Source: Ophiocordyceps camponoti-saundersi (nom. inval.) (lineage: Eukaryota > Ascomycota > Sordariomycetes > Hypocreales > Ophiocordycipitaceae). Taken from it: a DNA stretch of 64,000 bases. Positions 12,985 through 24,336 of the stretch are shown piece by piece. The notes under the pieces were generated by a model. It searched no databases. It saw only the letters and a program-made list of their open reading frames with translations, and was not told the DNA's origin. The translations under genes were made by a program, and so were the position numbers. Position 1 is the stretch's first letter, and each line of letters starts with the position of its first letter. Location: positions 1 through 64,000 of the forward strand of contig PDHQ01000175.1 of assembly GCA_003339415.1 (NCBI GenBank). The letters run 5' to 3'.

Positions 12985-13560
12985 AACTTTAATAGGGTCC
13001 GGCCGCACTTCTTTACTAGCGTAGATAATAAACCCTAAGTACTTAACTTTACGAATAGCGAAGTTATACTTATTAAGATTAAGGAAAAGCTTAGCTTAAT
13101 AGAAATATAAGAGTATAACGCGTACCTTACGCTAATAATTAAAATAGGAACCTCCTAAATAGATAAGGATATTATTTAAGTATACCGTAGTAAAGTCCTT
13201 TAAGGAGTTACTAAGGGTAATATTAATATAATACTAGAATATAGCGGGCGCTTTTACGAGGCTAAAAAGGCAAATAAGGTATTTAAATAAACTAAACTAA
13301 GTACGGAAAGCTATAAGGTATTTATCGCCCTTTATAATATAAAGCTTATAGAAGGCGGCACGAATATTTAATTTTATAAACTAATAGGTACCTAAAAGGC
13401 TACGGAGCGTCTCCTTAATAAGCGGGAGGGGATAACGATCTTATTTTATTATTTTATTTAAGGCGCGATAATTAATATAAAAGCGCTACCCGCCTCTTAG
13501 CTTTTTTATAAGTAGGATAGGGGCGGCCGCGGACGATAAGCTAGCATAGATTTATCTTTT
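12985..13560 (-). pseudogene. Reverse transcriptase relic of the gypsy element
   Basis: One minus frame reads, in order, SSAAAPILLIKK, RFYINYRALN, DRYPLPLI, KGDKYLIAFRT, APAIF, YLNNILIY and VKYLGFII. These are conserved blocks of Ty3/gypsy RT. The catalytic YxDD is YLNN at 13171-13182, both Asp codons (GAT) having become AAT through TpG to TpA. Stops interrupt at former Trp, Gln or Lys-adjacent positions, for example in GG-stop-RFY where family members have Trp. This is the clearest protein-level identification in the window. Confidence 0.95.
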
Positions 13561-14850
13561 ATTTATTAAGTTAGTAATCTATTTCTAAACCTTAAGGAGA
13601 TACTTATAAGGTATACTATAAAGTAAGCCTTAGGGTAAAGGGGGTAAGAAATTATTAAGTTCCCGGTAAAGTTAGATATAATAGTTATAATTACCGCGGT
13701 AAGGGGGTAAGATATTAGCTTTCTCCTTATCGAATAAGTTAGTAAAATCTAATACCTTAAAAAGTAAAAAGAGGCCCGTAATCGAGGTAGAGGTTATAAT
13801 ATATAAAACGTAAGAGATATCCTATAAGCTAGTAGCGAGGAACTAGTAACTAGTACGTTACCGGAATTCGCGGTAGATAAGGGCCGTAAAAATAAAACTA
13901 AGGATAGCTATAGTAAAGTAAGTAACTCGCTAAAATTCGGAGTATAAGATAACTAATCCGCTAGTAAAGTAAATTATAACTTTCCGCTTATAAGGATATA
14001 GTAAAATATTATTACGCGCTATTTAAAGTAAGCTAAAAATTAAGTTTTAAGTAAGGCTTAGGATTATATACGCTATTACGAGTAACTACTAGCTATCGAT
14101 ATTAGCTATAAAGCGGATAAGGTAGTAGATAAATAAATATAGCTTAAAGTATACGCACTACTAGTAATATATCTATATAATAATATAGATTACTTATAAG
14201 TAAGAGAGGGGAATTCGCTTAAGCTAGTAGCGCTATATAAAAGATTCGCTTATAGCGGCGTAGTAATTATAGCTATTATCTACTTATATAGTAACGAAAA
14301 AAGTAGAATTTATAAATATAAGGAGAAAGAGGAGAGGTAAGTTTATATTCTAACTAATATCCGTAAAATAATCGTCTAATATTTTATAAGTAATATTACC
14401 GTAAAAGTCCTCCCCTTATAGGAGACTTAGTATAGGGGGGATTTATTTCCTTAGTTTAAGGCGGGGTTCTCCTCCTCTTCTACGGTATTTACGAAGCGGA
14501 CCGAAGAGGCCGGTAAGGGAGGATTAAGCTTATACTTATGCGAGAAATAGCCGGTACTGCTATAGCGGAGGTAGCGGCCCTTAGCGCGCCGCTTTATAAT
14601 CTTATCGCTACTAGCCTTAGTCGCCTAATAACGAGTCCTACCGCCGCGGCTATTCTAGCCTCGAGAGGGGGGGCTACCTTATTTGCTAAAGCGCGGCCAG
14701 GTGCTAATCTAATATACGTTAATTATCGGGGTATCCTAAGATAGCTTAGGAGCGGAAGGTAAGGGTATCCGGCCTTTATTTTTAAAGCGGAAAAACTTAA
14801 TATTTACGGTAATAGCGCGGATCCTAATAATAGTAATAATATACTTAATT
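13561..14850 (-). other. Gag-Pol junction region (protease and Gag C-terminus expected)
   Basis: Between the RT and Gag relics about 1.3 kb remains. By position it should encode the aspartic protease, the RT N-terminus and the Gag C-terminus. A frame continuous with RT is traceable upward to about 14120, but no D(S/T)GA protease motif or CCHC zinc knuckle can be read with confidence. The 14538-14744 patch is unusually GC-rich. Confidence 0.5.
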
Positions 14851-15221
14851 AGGGGAATATTACGCCCTATATAGTACTAGCGAAAGGCTAGCGTAAAGGT
14901 ATAATAGAGGCGTATAACCTTAATCTTATTAGCTTATTTAGCACTATTTACTAAAGTAAGCTTAGCTTTAAAGCGGATAAGGAAGTTAGAGAAGGACTTA
15001 GAAGTGCCTTATACGAGGTATTTAAGCTCTATTATAGCCGTTTAGCGCCGGTATAAGTTAGCAAATATAATATCGAGGTAACTTAGGAAGTAGTTAAGGT
15101 TATACTTATACTTAGCACTTTACTTAAAAAATAGGGCTACCTTAGCTTAGACCGTAAAAGATAAGTATTAATATAGAAATACTTATTAGTTATAAGCGGT
15201 ACCGATAAAGGCCTAGTTCGC
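14851..15221 (-). pseudogene. Gag relic of the gypsy element
   Basis: About 123 codons on the minus strand read in one frame with some ten TAA/TAG stops. Segments such as AFIGTAY, NYFLSYLDIIFANLYRR and SKSFSNFLIRFKAKL resemble the retrotransposon Gag capsid domain of Ty3/gypsy elements (a helix pair with LD..F.D/N, then F..F..RF). It follows the 5' LTR in the correct order. The start codon is not identifiable. Confidence 0.7.
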
Positions 15222-15463
15222 TTATAGCTTATAAAATATAAGGGAGCGCTATGCCGGAAAGAGGTCCTTATCGCTATTAAACGGTAACCTAAAAGGTAGC
15301 GGCTTACGGCGGGGTTACGACTATTATTACTTAAGAAGCTATATAAATTAGTGCTATTAGCGTATAAAGCTTTAGAGCTCCGCGATAGTAGCTTATTATT
15401 CTAAAAGCTAGGCGATAATAGCCTATTAAGTATTAGGGTTATCTATAGTTAAAGTTATTTTAC

Positions 15464-15715
15464 TATAAAGGTCCTATACTCCTTAACGTTTATAAGAAGC
15501 TAACTTTATTAATATAGAATAACTTAAGAGGTTCTAAGGTATATACGGTATATATATTTAAGGTTATAGTCCGTATATAGCCCGCGCCTATCCCGCGCGC
15601 GGCGCTAACTAATTATATACGCCTATATATACCCCGCGCCTATTATGCGCGCGGATTTAACTAAGCACCCCCTACGTAACTTAGCTATTCGGGCGCAGCC
15701 CGAATCCCTTATATA
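15464..15715 (-). repeat. Gypsy 5' LTR
   Basis: 252 bp, the partner of 8783-9034 with equal length and no indel. Being on the minus strand, this is the promoter-bearing 5' LTR. No TATA or start site can be separated from RIP-created TATA strings. Confidence 0.95.
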
Positions 15716-16738
15716 TAGCTTATAATAAAATTTAATAAATAAAATTATATAAAAATTAAAAATATATTAATATTAATTTAATATTATAATTATAAAGCTA
15801 AAGATATTATTACTTAAAACTTAATATAAAAATTATAAGAAAAAAAAATAAAAAGTATAATAATAAAATAGCTAAATAAAACTAAAAATTAGCTAGGAGA
15901 GTTAATAATTAGAATAATATTATTATATAATTAAAAAGCTATAATTATAACTTATATAATTATAAATAATTATATTTATACTAAGATTATATTAAATTAA
16001 TATAAAGTAATAATAAAAGATAAGGATATAATATAATAAGTTAATAAGCTTATTATAAGGGAGTTTATATAATATTAAAATAAAAACTAAATTCTTAATA
16101 AAAAAAGCCCTTATTTAAAAAACTTTTAAAAACTTATTAAAGATTACTAAAAATAAAAATATAAATTTATTAATAACTTACTTAATAGCTATTATAGAAA
16201 AAGTTAATATAGCTTAAAAAAAGATATTATAAAAAGTATATAACTTAATAATAAAGTATATAAGTATAATAATAAAAAGAGGGAAGATATATTTATATAA
16301 TAAAAATATAGTAATTATATAAGCTATTTATAAGTTTATTATTAAAAAGCTTAAAAAATATTACGCTAAGTAAATATTAGCTTTAATTATAGCTAAAAAA
16401 ATAAATAACTAATATATAAAAATTATTAAAAGTAACTATACTTATTATAAATATAGCTAAAGTAAGTATAAGTTAATAGTAAGTTAATAAAAAGGCTATA
16501 AAAGCTTTTAAAGAATTTATTAAAATTAAAAAAGAGGAGAATAATAGTATAAAAAATAATAAAAATAATTTAAAGCTAGCTATTAAATATAAAAAATAAA
16601 TATATTTATTTAATAATAAGGAAGAAATTATAAAAGAGAGGGAGTCTTTTAATAAAAATAATAATAATAGTTATAATTCTTATAATAAAAGTATATTTAG
16701 AGAAAAAATAACTTATATTATACTTTAGCACTAATAAG
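15716..16738. other. Right inner arm of family H
   Basis: Extremely AT-rich sequence between the gypsy insertion and the right TIR. Apart from the coding relic at 16482-16730 nothing is recognisable. Confidence 0.6.
16482..16730 (+). pseudogene. Coding relic in family H, charged C-terminal-like segment
   Basis: A + frame of about 83 codons with a single internal TAA reads KKAIKAFKEFIKIKKEENN, a hydrophilic Asn/Lys stretch, then NKEEIIKERESF and an Asn/Ser-rich tail. It stops just before the right TIR. Many Asn codons probably were Asp (GAT to AAT), so the original was likely an acidic low-complexity tail. This fits the C-terminus of a transposase next to its TIR; the family is not recognised. 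Confidence 0.4.
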
Positions 16739-17043
16739 AATTTCCTTTAAATATTTTATAATAATTTCTAACAATTTCTAACTATACTTATATAACTTTT
16801 AGGAATCTTATTATAAAATTACTTAAAAAAACCTTAGGGGAAATTATTAGGAAATATAATCTCTTTTTTACTTAGATTTTATTACACCCTTTCCTATACT
16901 TATTAATATATACCTTTATATATTTTACTAAGATTTTACTTATAAGAGTTTTTCTCTCTTTTCCTTCTTTTCTTTATAGCTTAAAATGTTTATTTATAAT
17001 ATTAATATTATTATTTACTTAATATATTTCTAAGCTATAATAT
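16739..17043 (-). repeat. Family H right terminal inverted repeat
   Basis: Reverse-complement partner of 7268-7573. The outer end carries ATTATAGCTTAGAAATATATT on the minus strand, shared with the head of each arm of the palindrome at 62109. Confidence 0.75.
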
Positions 17044-17606
17044 TATTCTAAGCTTACTTTTTACTAATAAGTAATTAAAAAGTATATACCTTACTTTTAT
17101 ATTTTTATATAAAATAGAAAAAATCTTATAAATAATTAAAATTATAATTAGCTTAAAAATATATATTTAAAGCTTTTAACTAAACTTTTAAATTATTAAA
17201 TAAACTTACTTTAGTAATATTAAACTTTATAATAAAATAAAATTTTAGTAAAAGTTAAATTATAACTATAATTATTTTTTTATAAAATAAAGCTAATATA
17301 ATAATATTATAAAAATAATATATAAAGATAATATAGTTATAAGTATAAATTATAAAACTTTAAAATTAATTAACTTAAAATAATTAAAATTTAAGTATTA
17401 AAAAAAACTTATTAAAAATTATTAATTTTTATTTAAAATAAGTAAAGAAATATTTATCTTAATTAAAAAAGCTATTTAAGATACTTTTATATTAGTTATT
17501 TTAATAAGATAGCTAAACTTTTTTTACTTAAATATTATAAAAGTTTATTATAAAAAAGTAAGTAAATTCTTAAGTAAAAAAAAGAGAATTTTAATACTTT
17601 CCTTAT
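17044..17606. other. AT-rich sequence, nothing recognised
   Basis: About 560 bp of very AT-rich sequence with no readable frame and no match to other families in the window. Its right end supplies the target of the following B insertion. Confidence 0.6.
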
Positions 17607-17618
17607 AAACTTAAAAAA

Positions 17619-19600
17619 ATATATAATAATAATAATAATATTTATATATTAATATACTTTATATAGCTTTAAGGTATCCTATATATATTTTAAAAAGGGG
17701 AAAAACTAGAAAACCTAAAGTAAAACCCTCCCTTTAAGCGTTACCTTAGCTTTAAGTTAGACCCCGCTTATACCTAGCACTTTATATATTTAATAAGTTA
17801 AGTATTAACTAATAATTTAAAAGCTAATATTTCCCCTAAAAGGGACTTTATAATAGTAAAAGTATATATAAACTAAGTTTAGTATAAAGTTTATATAGCT
17901 TACTTATCCTCTTAGCTATTATTATCGCTATAAACTAAATTCTTATATTTAATTAAAATAGCTTTAATAATCCGATTAATTAAGGCCTTATTAGCGTAAC
18001 TTAAAAATATATAAAAATATTATTATCTTATAAAAAACCTTATAATAGCTAGTTTTGAAAAATAGCTAAATTATTATAGCGGAGCTATAAATAAGTGCGG
18101 AGTTAAAGTTAGAGAAGAGGGTATTATTATATTCGCTTTCTAGCGTTTCCGCTCTAGCTATTATTAATTTCTAGTTAGCGCTAGAAGGGAAAAAAGGGCG
18201 GTATATATAAAATTCTAATTTATAAACCTCTAAAGTTTAGTAATATATATATTTTTCGCTTAATCTTATACTACTCTTATATTAAAATTAAATTAATTTT
18301 ACCTTAAATAAGATTCTTAATAAAAAAAGTAATAATATAGTCTTTTCTTATAAGTTATAAAGTAAGTAAACTTACTTTTTATATATAAAGCGGTAAAATA
18401 TTTCTTATATTATAGCCTTATTATATAATACTTAATACTATATTTAAATTAGTAATATTTAAAATATTATTAAAGTTAAACTTTTTATATATATAGCGGT
18501 AAAATATTTCTTATATTATAGCCTTATTATATAATACTTAATACTATATTTAAATTAGTAATATTTAAAATATTATTAAAGTTAAACTTTTAATATATAT
18601 AGTTTAATATTAAAAATCTTTACTTATATTATTATATTTCTATTATAGATTTAATTTATATTTATTATATTATTAATAATAATTATTTAGGAATTCCGCT
18701 AAGTTTTAGAATAATATCTTTTTATATATAATTATATTATTAAAATTTTATTTAATAACTTAATCTTTTTTTAAAAAGCTTCCTTATTACTTTATTATAA
18801 AGCTTATATTAATATTTTTTTTATAATAAAAATATAACCTTTACTAATTAGGTATACTTTTTCTTTAAAAATAATATAAAGCTATTTTAAATTAAACTAA
18901 AGCTTATAAATAATATTTTAAAATCTTACTATAATATTATTACTAAGTAGCTTCTTTATTATAAAAGCTTAGCCTTACTTATAAAATTTATAATTAATAT
19001 TTATTATAATTACTTTAAGGCCTTAAACTTAAAGTAAAATAGCTATAAAGTTAAAATAAATTATAAGCTATTACTTATATTATTTAGAAATTTCCTTTTT
19101 AATAATCTTTTCTAATACTCTAGCTATAATTATAGCTTATATTAAAGAAATTCCGCTCCCTTTAAAGCTATAAAGAAAAGAGGAAACCGTGGCTATAATA
19201 GCTAAGAAAATATTACTAACTAATAAAGTTAGAGTAAGGGGGGCGCCTCTTTAAACCCTTTTAGACTCCGCTATTTATTTAATAATTACTTATATAAAGA
19301 TAAAAGTATCTCTTAAAATAATCTTATTAATATTTACTTTAGCTTTTAATAAAGTAATAAGTATAGTAAACTCTTAAGTTTAAGATTATTATAATTTAGA
19401 GTAAAGTTATATTTTAAGTAAAAATTTTTCGTAATTATAATTAACTTATATAATATCGCCCTCCTTTTTAGAATTGCTTTAGGCGCGGCTAGCTATTATT
19501 ATAAAGTAATAAAAGAAGCGGAGTTTGCTTATAATATAAAAATAAGAAGTTAATATCTATATTATTATAAGCGCGGAGTTTATAAAATATATAAAAGTTA
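17619..19600 (-). mobile_element. Family B copy B1, full length
   Basis: It is flanked by the 12-bp target duplication AAACTTAAAAAA (17607-17618 and 19601-19612). In family sense (minus) it starts TAACTTTTATATATTTTATA and ends with an (ATT)n tail at about 17620-17645. It is some 110 bp longer than other full copies because of an internal tandem duplication (18391-18602) and its tail. Tail plus variable-length target duplication plus 5'-truncated relatives fits a non-LTR retroelement (LINE/SINE-like). No RT motif is readable and 1.86 kb is short for a LINE, so it is probably non-autonomous. Confidence 0.85.
18391..18602. repeat. 106-bp tandem duplication inside B1
   Basis: Two units starting CGGTAAAATATTTC at 18391 and 18497 are identical except for about one base near the junction. 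The other B copies have one unit. Both units carry the same RIP-derived bases, so the duplication happened after mutation. At 106 bp it is also far below the length RIP is known to detect. Confidence 0.9.
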
Positions 19601-19612
19601 AAACTTAAAAAA

Positions 19613-22471
19613 TAAGATAAAATTTAATAAGATAATTTTTAATTATAAATAAAATAAGATAAGTATTTTATTTTATATTTTAAAAGGAAAAGCTTATAAA
19701 TTTTTAGAAACTTAATATAATTTAAAAAAACACTTTTTTTTTAAATTAGCTAAAATAGTTTAATACCCTAAATTAGCTTATAAAAATTTAAATAAATTTA
19801 CTAAGGCTATAAATTAACTTTATAAATTAAATTTTTTTTTAACTAATAAGTAAAAAATTTAAAAGTTTTTAGCTAAGTTTAATTACTTTATAAGTAAAAC
19901 TTAAAGTTTTTTAGCTTAAATTAAATATATATTTTAAGATTATCTACTTACTAACTTTAATCTAAGTTTTCCTATAAAAGCTAAAACTTTATATATAATA
20001 TATAAGGAATTTTATAAATATATAAAAAAATTATATTTTTATTAAATAAAGAGTTTATTTACTAAAAAGCTATATAAAAAGCTTATTAAAATAATAAAAT
20101 AATTTTAATAATATAAAAAAAGATTATAATTATAATTATAATTATAACCTTATATTAAAAAAGCTAGCTTTTAAGTAAAGATAAAAAGAAAGTTTATTAA
20201 GAAAATAATACTTATTTTATTTTTAGAAAAAAAAGCTATATAATTAAGAATAACCTTAATTAATAAAGAATAAAAAAAGTTTATAAAGTTTAAACGCCTC
20301 TGCTTAACTTTATTTAATTAAATAACTTTAATTTAAGAAAAAAGTAAAATTATTATAACGCTCCTTAATAGTTTTAAAAATATTATATATAAAATTAAAA
20401 ATAAGAAAATTATTTATTATTAATAATTAAGTTAAAGTTAATAATATTATTTTTTATACTTTTACTTTATATAATATTAAAATAAACGCTTATCTTTTAA
20501 TTAATTATTTTTTTATATAATAAGTAATAAAGCGTTTAAGCGCTAAGCTTATTTTTATTTATCTAATCCCTTTTATTAATTTTTAAAGCTTTTAAGCTAG
20601 CTTAGTTTATAAGCACTTAATTATTACTTTAGTAATTAATAAATAATATTTTCCTTAAGAAATTTACTTAATAATTAATTATATTTAAGACCTTTTTATT
20701 AGCTTATTTAAAATAGCTAAGAAAAGGTTATTATTTAATTATAAAACTTAGAAACTAATTTAGCTAAATAACTTACTCGCTTTTATTAAATACTCGCTTT
20801 TAATTTTATTATTAGAAAAGCCCCTTTTTATTAATAATTTAAATTTAGCTATATAAGTAAATACTAAACGCTAAAACCGCCTATTTATTAAAATAAGTAT
20901 AAATATTAAATCTTTTAATATTTATAAAAAAAAACTTTATATAGCTTATAAAAGAAAAAAAGCTAGCTTAGACCTTAACTTAAAGTAATTAAGGAATTAA
21001 TAATATAAATAAAGATATTTTTTTAAAAAAGCTTATTTATAAGATATAATAAAACTTTTACTATATATAATAAATAAAGATAATCTTATTAATATTTATA
21101 AATTATATAAAATTAAAAAATAATAATAATTTAATTATAATTATAAAGCTAAGCTTAGCTAGCTATATATATATATAAAATAGAAAATCTTATTCTTTTA
21201 AAAAGAAAAACTTAAATATATTACTTATATATATATTATAATTTCTTTAGCTTTTATATATTTTAAAAAATTTTTTAATAAGAAAAAGTATATATTTTTA
21301 CTAGCTATTAATTTAGCTTTAATATTACCTTAAAACTTAAAAAGCTTTTAAATTTAGTAAAGCCTCTTTTTTAAAAAATATTTATAAAGTATTTATTTTT
21401 AGAAAAGGAAATTATTAACTATTTACTTAAGATTAAGTTTATTAAGCTAAATATTAGTTTTTATACCGCCTTTATTTTTTTCGCGCTAAAGCTATATTTA
21501 ATAGCTTAGCACTTTTATATTAATTACTAATAAATAAATAATTACTTAAAAAGTTAGGTCTTACTTACTCTTTTATTAGAAAATATAATATTTAGCTATT
21601 AAGAGGCGAAATAGTTTTAGAAAATTAATATTATTTTAGCGTTTTACTATTTTTATTTTAACTTTAATTTTAAATATTTTATAGCTTTTAATATAAAATT
21701 TAATATATTCTATTAGCTTATTTTTTTATTTAGCTTAAAGATAAAGCTAATATAGTTTTAAAGTTTTATTAACGCTTAGCTTTATAATTTTCTTAACTAT
21801 TATATAAGTATATATATTAATAATATATTAATTTACTTAAAAAGTAAAAGAAAGGAATATTAAGAAGAATATTAGGAAATAATCTAACGCTTATATTAAG
21901 CGAATTTATAAGGCGATATTTAAAAAATTAAAATTTAATATTATAAAAATTAATTACCTAAATATAATCTTATATATAAGCTAAGAAATAAATATAAAAT
22001 TTTATAAAATATAAGTAATTTAAAATTTAAAATATAAGGACCTTTTTAAATATAAAGCTATTTACTTATTTATAAGATTTTCTAACTTTATCCGGATTTT
22101 TTATTATTATGCTAATATTAATATTAAGCTTTTAAATTATTTTTTAAAAAGAAATATAGCTTTTAAGCTTAAATTAAAGTAAAAAAAGCTTTTAATAAAA
22201 TAAAAAACTTAGCTATATAAGCCTTAATATTTACTTTTTTTTATCTAAAATTCCTAATACGCTTAAAAACTAATACTTTTTAGAATATTATTATTAATAT
22301 ATTTTAATAATAGTAAAATAGCTAAATATAAAAGCTTATAAGCTTTTTTTTAAAAATAATAAACTTAGCTAAATAAGCGTATTTAATTTAAAATTATAAA
22401 CTCCTTATTATTATATAAAGCTTTAAGTATTTTTACTTAAAATTACTTAATTAAAAGTTTAATATAATTAT
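19613..22471. other. Unclassified AT-rich RIP-degraded sequence
   Basis: Nearly 2.9 kb with hardly any G+C, CA or TG (one CA and one TG in 20041-20640). A + frame near 21285-21320 reads KKYIFLLAINLA, faintly like the first-Asp block of a copia integrase with Asp to Asn change, but neighbouring blocks do not follow, so I do not call it. It is probably an old transposon. Confidence 0.55.
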
Positions 22472-23750
22472 AAATTATAAAGCCTTAGTTTATTTTATAA
22501 TAAAAAGATTACTTTTTATCTATTAAGTTTAATAATTTAATTTCTTTACTTAGTTTAATATTTATAGCTTATACTAAGTTAGCTAGTTAAATATAATAGC
22601 TACTGCCTTTTTCTATAAGATAGCTAAACTCCTAACTATAAAAGCTTATAAAAAGGAAAAAAAGATACTTATAACAATTCCCCTAAAAAGCTTTAATTTA
22701 AAGCCTAAACCCTAACTTTTATAATTACCTTAATTTATTTTATAAAAAACCTTATTTTATTTTAAGTAAAGTTAATATAATTAATTTAAGAAAAAAATAT
22801 AAGCTAAAACTTTAAATTTTCTAATAATCTCCTTATAATATTTTAGTAAAATAATTAAAAGCGATTTTTCCTTTATATTACCTTAATTAAAATATATATA
22901 AGCTAGCTATTTCTACTTATAATAAGTAAAATAAAATTATTTAAATATTTTTATAAAGCTATTATTAATTTAAGATAAAGTAAAATATCTGCTAATAAAT
23001 TTATAATTATTATAAATATTAAAAAACATAAAGTATTATAAGATAAGATTTTAAGCTTATTATACCTTTTACTTATTTTAATATTTATATAAGAGTATAT
23101 TACTTATAATAAAAAAATAATACTAGAAAATTACTATAAATATAATTATATTTAAACTTTAATTTATAAACTAAGCTAAATTATTATTATATTTTTATAT
23201 AAAGAAATAATATAGCTATTATACTTATAAAATACTATTCTTAATATTTTTATTATTTTTTTAATATATTAAATATTAATAATAGTAATTTAATAAGAGA
23301 AGAAAAATACGCTAAGTAAGCGTAGTAAATACCTAAAGGGCGTAGTTTTTAAGTAATTAAAGTTTTTAACTAATATAAAGGGAGATTTTTAGCTATAAAA
23401 TAAGGGGCTAGATAGTAATTCTTTATAAGGAAGATAATAAGAAGTTAATTTCTTATATAAAAATAAAAAAAGAAAGGGAGAAAAAAATAAGTATTATTTA
23501 CTTAAATACTAAAAACTTTAAAATTAATATTTAAATTAATAATTTAAGGTATAAAAGTATAAAATTCAAAATAAAGTTATAATTTTATTTAATAAAATCT
23601 TTATTATAAGTTTTTTTTAAAACTTAATTTATAATATATAATTTTTATAATTATTATAAAAATAAGCTTAAAAATTAATTTTTATTTTATTCCTTCCTTT
23701 TATAAAAAAAACTAATTTATATTATATACTTAATTATTATTATTATTATT
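22472..23750 (+). mobile_element. Family C copy C1
   Basis: A 1.28-kb sequence repeated in full at about 41771-43037 and in part at 58096-58466. It runs from an AAATTATAAAGCCTTAG start to an (ATT)n tract at 23730-23750. The microsatellite tail recalls family B, so it may also be a non-LTR-type repeat. Differences between copies are mainly C/T and G/A, with small indels. No frame is readable. Family D starts directly after the tail. Confidence 0.75.
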
Positions 23751-24336
23751 ATTTATATACTAAGAGCTTTTATAATATCTAAAGCTTTTATAATATATAA
23801 AGTAAAAAAAATCCCTTAAAGTAAAGTAAAACCTCTTAACTATAAAAAGAAAAGCTTACTATACGCTTATATAAAAGTATAATAATAGCTAGCGGCGATA
23901 TAATATAATAAGCTTACTACTTAGGGGTAATTTTAGATAATATAAAAATATAAAATAAAGAGGGGAGTACGGAGAAAGGAAAATTTATAAGGTATAAGGC
24001 GGAAAGAGCGGGGCGGTATAGTATAGTACGGGGCGGTGCGGGGTAATACGGGGCGGTATAAGGCGAGGCGGTATAGTATAAGGCGAAGGAAGGAAAGTTT
24101 AAAAGGGGGTAAGGTAAAGTAGCGAGGTAGCCGCTTTATTATTTATTAATAATTAAAAAAGGGGGGGCTATATCTTTTTCTTTTTTACTTTTTTTTCCTT
24201 TCTTTTTTTTTTTTTTTCTTTTTTTTATTATTTTTAGAAAAAGGTATATTTTTAACCCCTTTTCTTAACTTTTCTTTTTAACTTTTATAATAAAAAGAAA
24301 GTAAAAAGGTAATATAGCTATATTAATAAAATAATA
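23751..24336 (+). mobile_element. Family D copy D1, piece 1 of 4
   Basis: It matches 52158-52735 of the uninterrupted copy D2. It contains the same GGGGCGGT-rich minisatellite (24008-24076) and a long polypyrimidine tract (about 24175-24226). It ends at the target site of B2 (24322-24336). The later pieces are 26208-26317, 28178-28388 and 32004-32366. Confidence 0.88.

Larger units (their letters stand above)
8783..15715 (-). mobile_element. Ty3/gypsy LTR retrotransposon, full length, RIP-inactivated
   Basis: A 6,933-bp element with 252-bp LTRs at both ends and, in sense (minus) order, Gag relic, gap, reverse transcriptase, RNase H and integrase core. The RT-RH-INT order is diagnostic of Ty3/gypsy rather than copia. 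A purine-rich tract abuts the 3' LTR (9035-9047), confirming the minus orientation. No clear 5-bp target duplication is seen (TATAA at 8778-8782 against TAGCT at 15716-15720). The primer-binding site next to the 5' LTR is not recognisable. Every LTR-LTR difference I looked at is C/T or G/A. The element is visibly richer in G+C than its host element H, yet just as poor in CA/TG. It sits inside family H and therefore arrived later. Confidence 0.93.
7268..17043 (+). mobile_element. Family H: DNA-transposon-like element with long TIRs, split by a gypsy insertion
   Basis: Two copies of a sequence of about 300 bp face each other in inverted orientation at 7268-7573 and 16739-17043. The same sequence also forms the core of the palindrome at 62109. 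Removing the nested retrotransposon (8783-15715) leaves an element of about 2.8 kb. Both inner arms carry lysine-rich coding relics on the + strand (8302-8460 and 16482-16730), which suits a single transposase-like gene. No catalytic DDE motif is readable, so the superfamily (Tc1/mariner-pogo or other) is open. I could not fix a target-site duplication: the outermost bases are eroded. The terminal sequences being inverted rules out an LTR element. Confidence 0.6.

Noticed and set aside
14538..14744. The only ATG-initiated open frame of at least 60 codons (68 codons, + strand)
   Set aside because: It lies antisense to the Gag-Pol region of the minus-strand gypsy element, in a GC-rich patch where stops are fewer by composition. 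It has no ribosome- or splice-related context and no recognised domain.
8778..15720. 5-bp target duplication of the gypsy element
   Set aside because: TATAA and TAGCT do not match even allowing C/T and G/A changes at both; the ends may be shifted by a few bases or the flanks rearranged.
21285..21320. Copia integrase block (KKYIFLLAINLA)
   Set aside because: Only one weak block. The second Asp, Glu and RT blocks expected downstream are not found in order.
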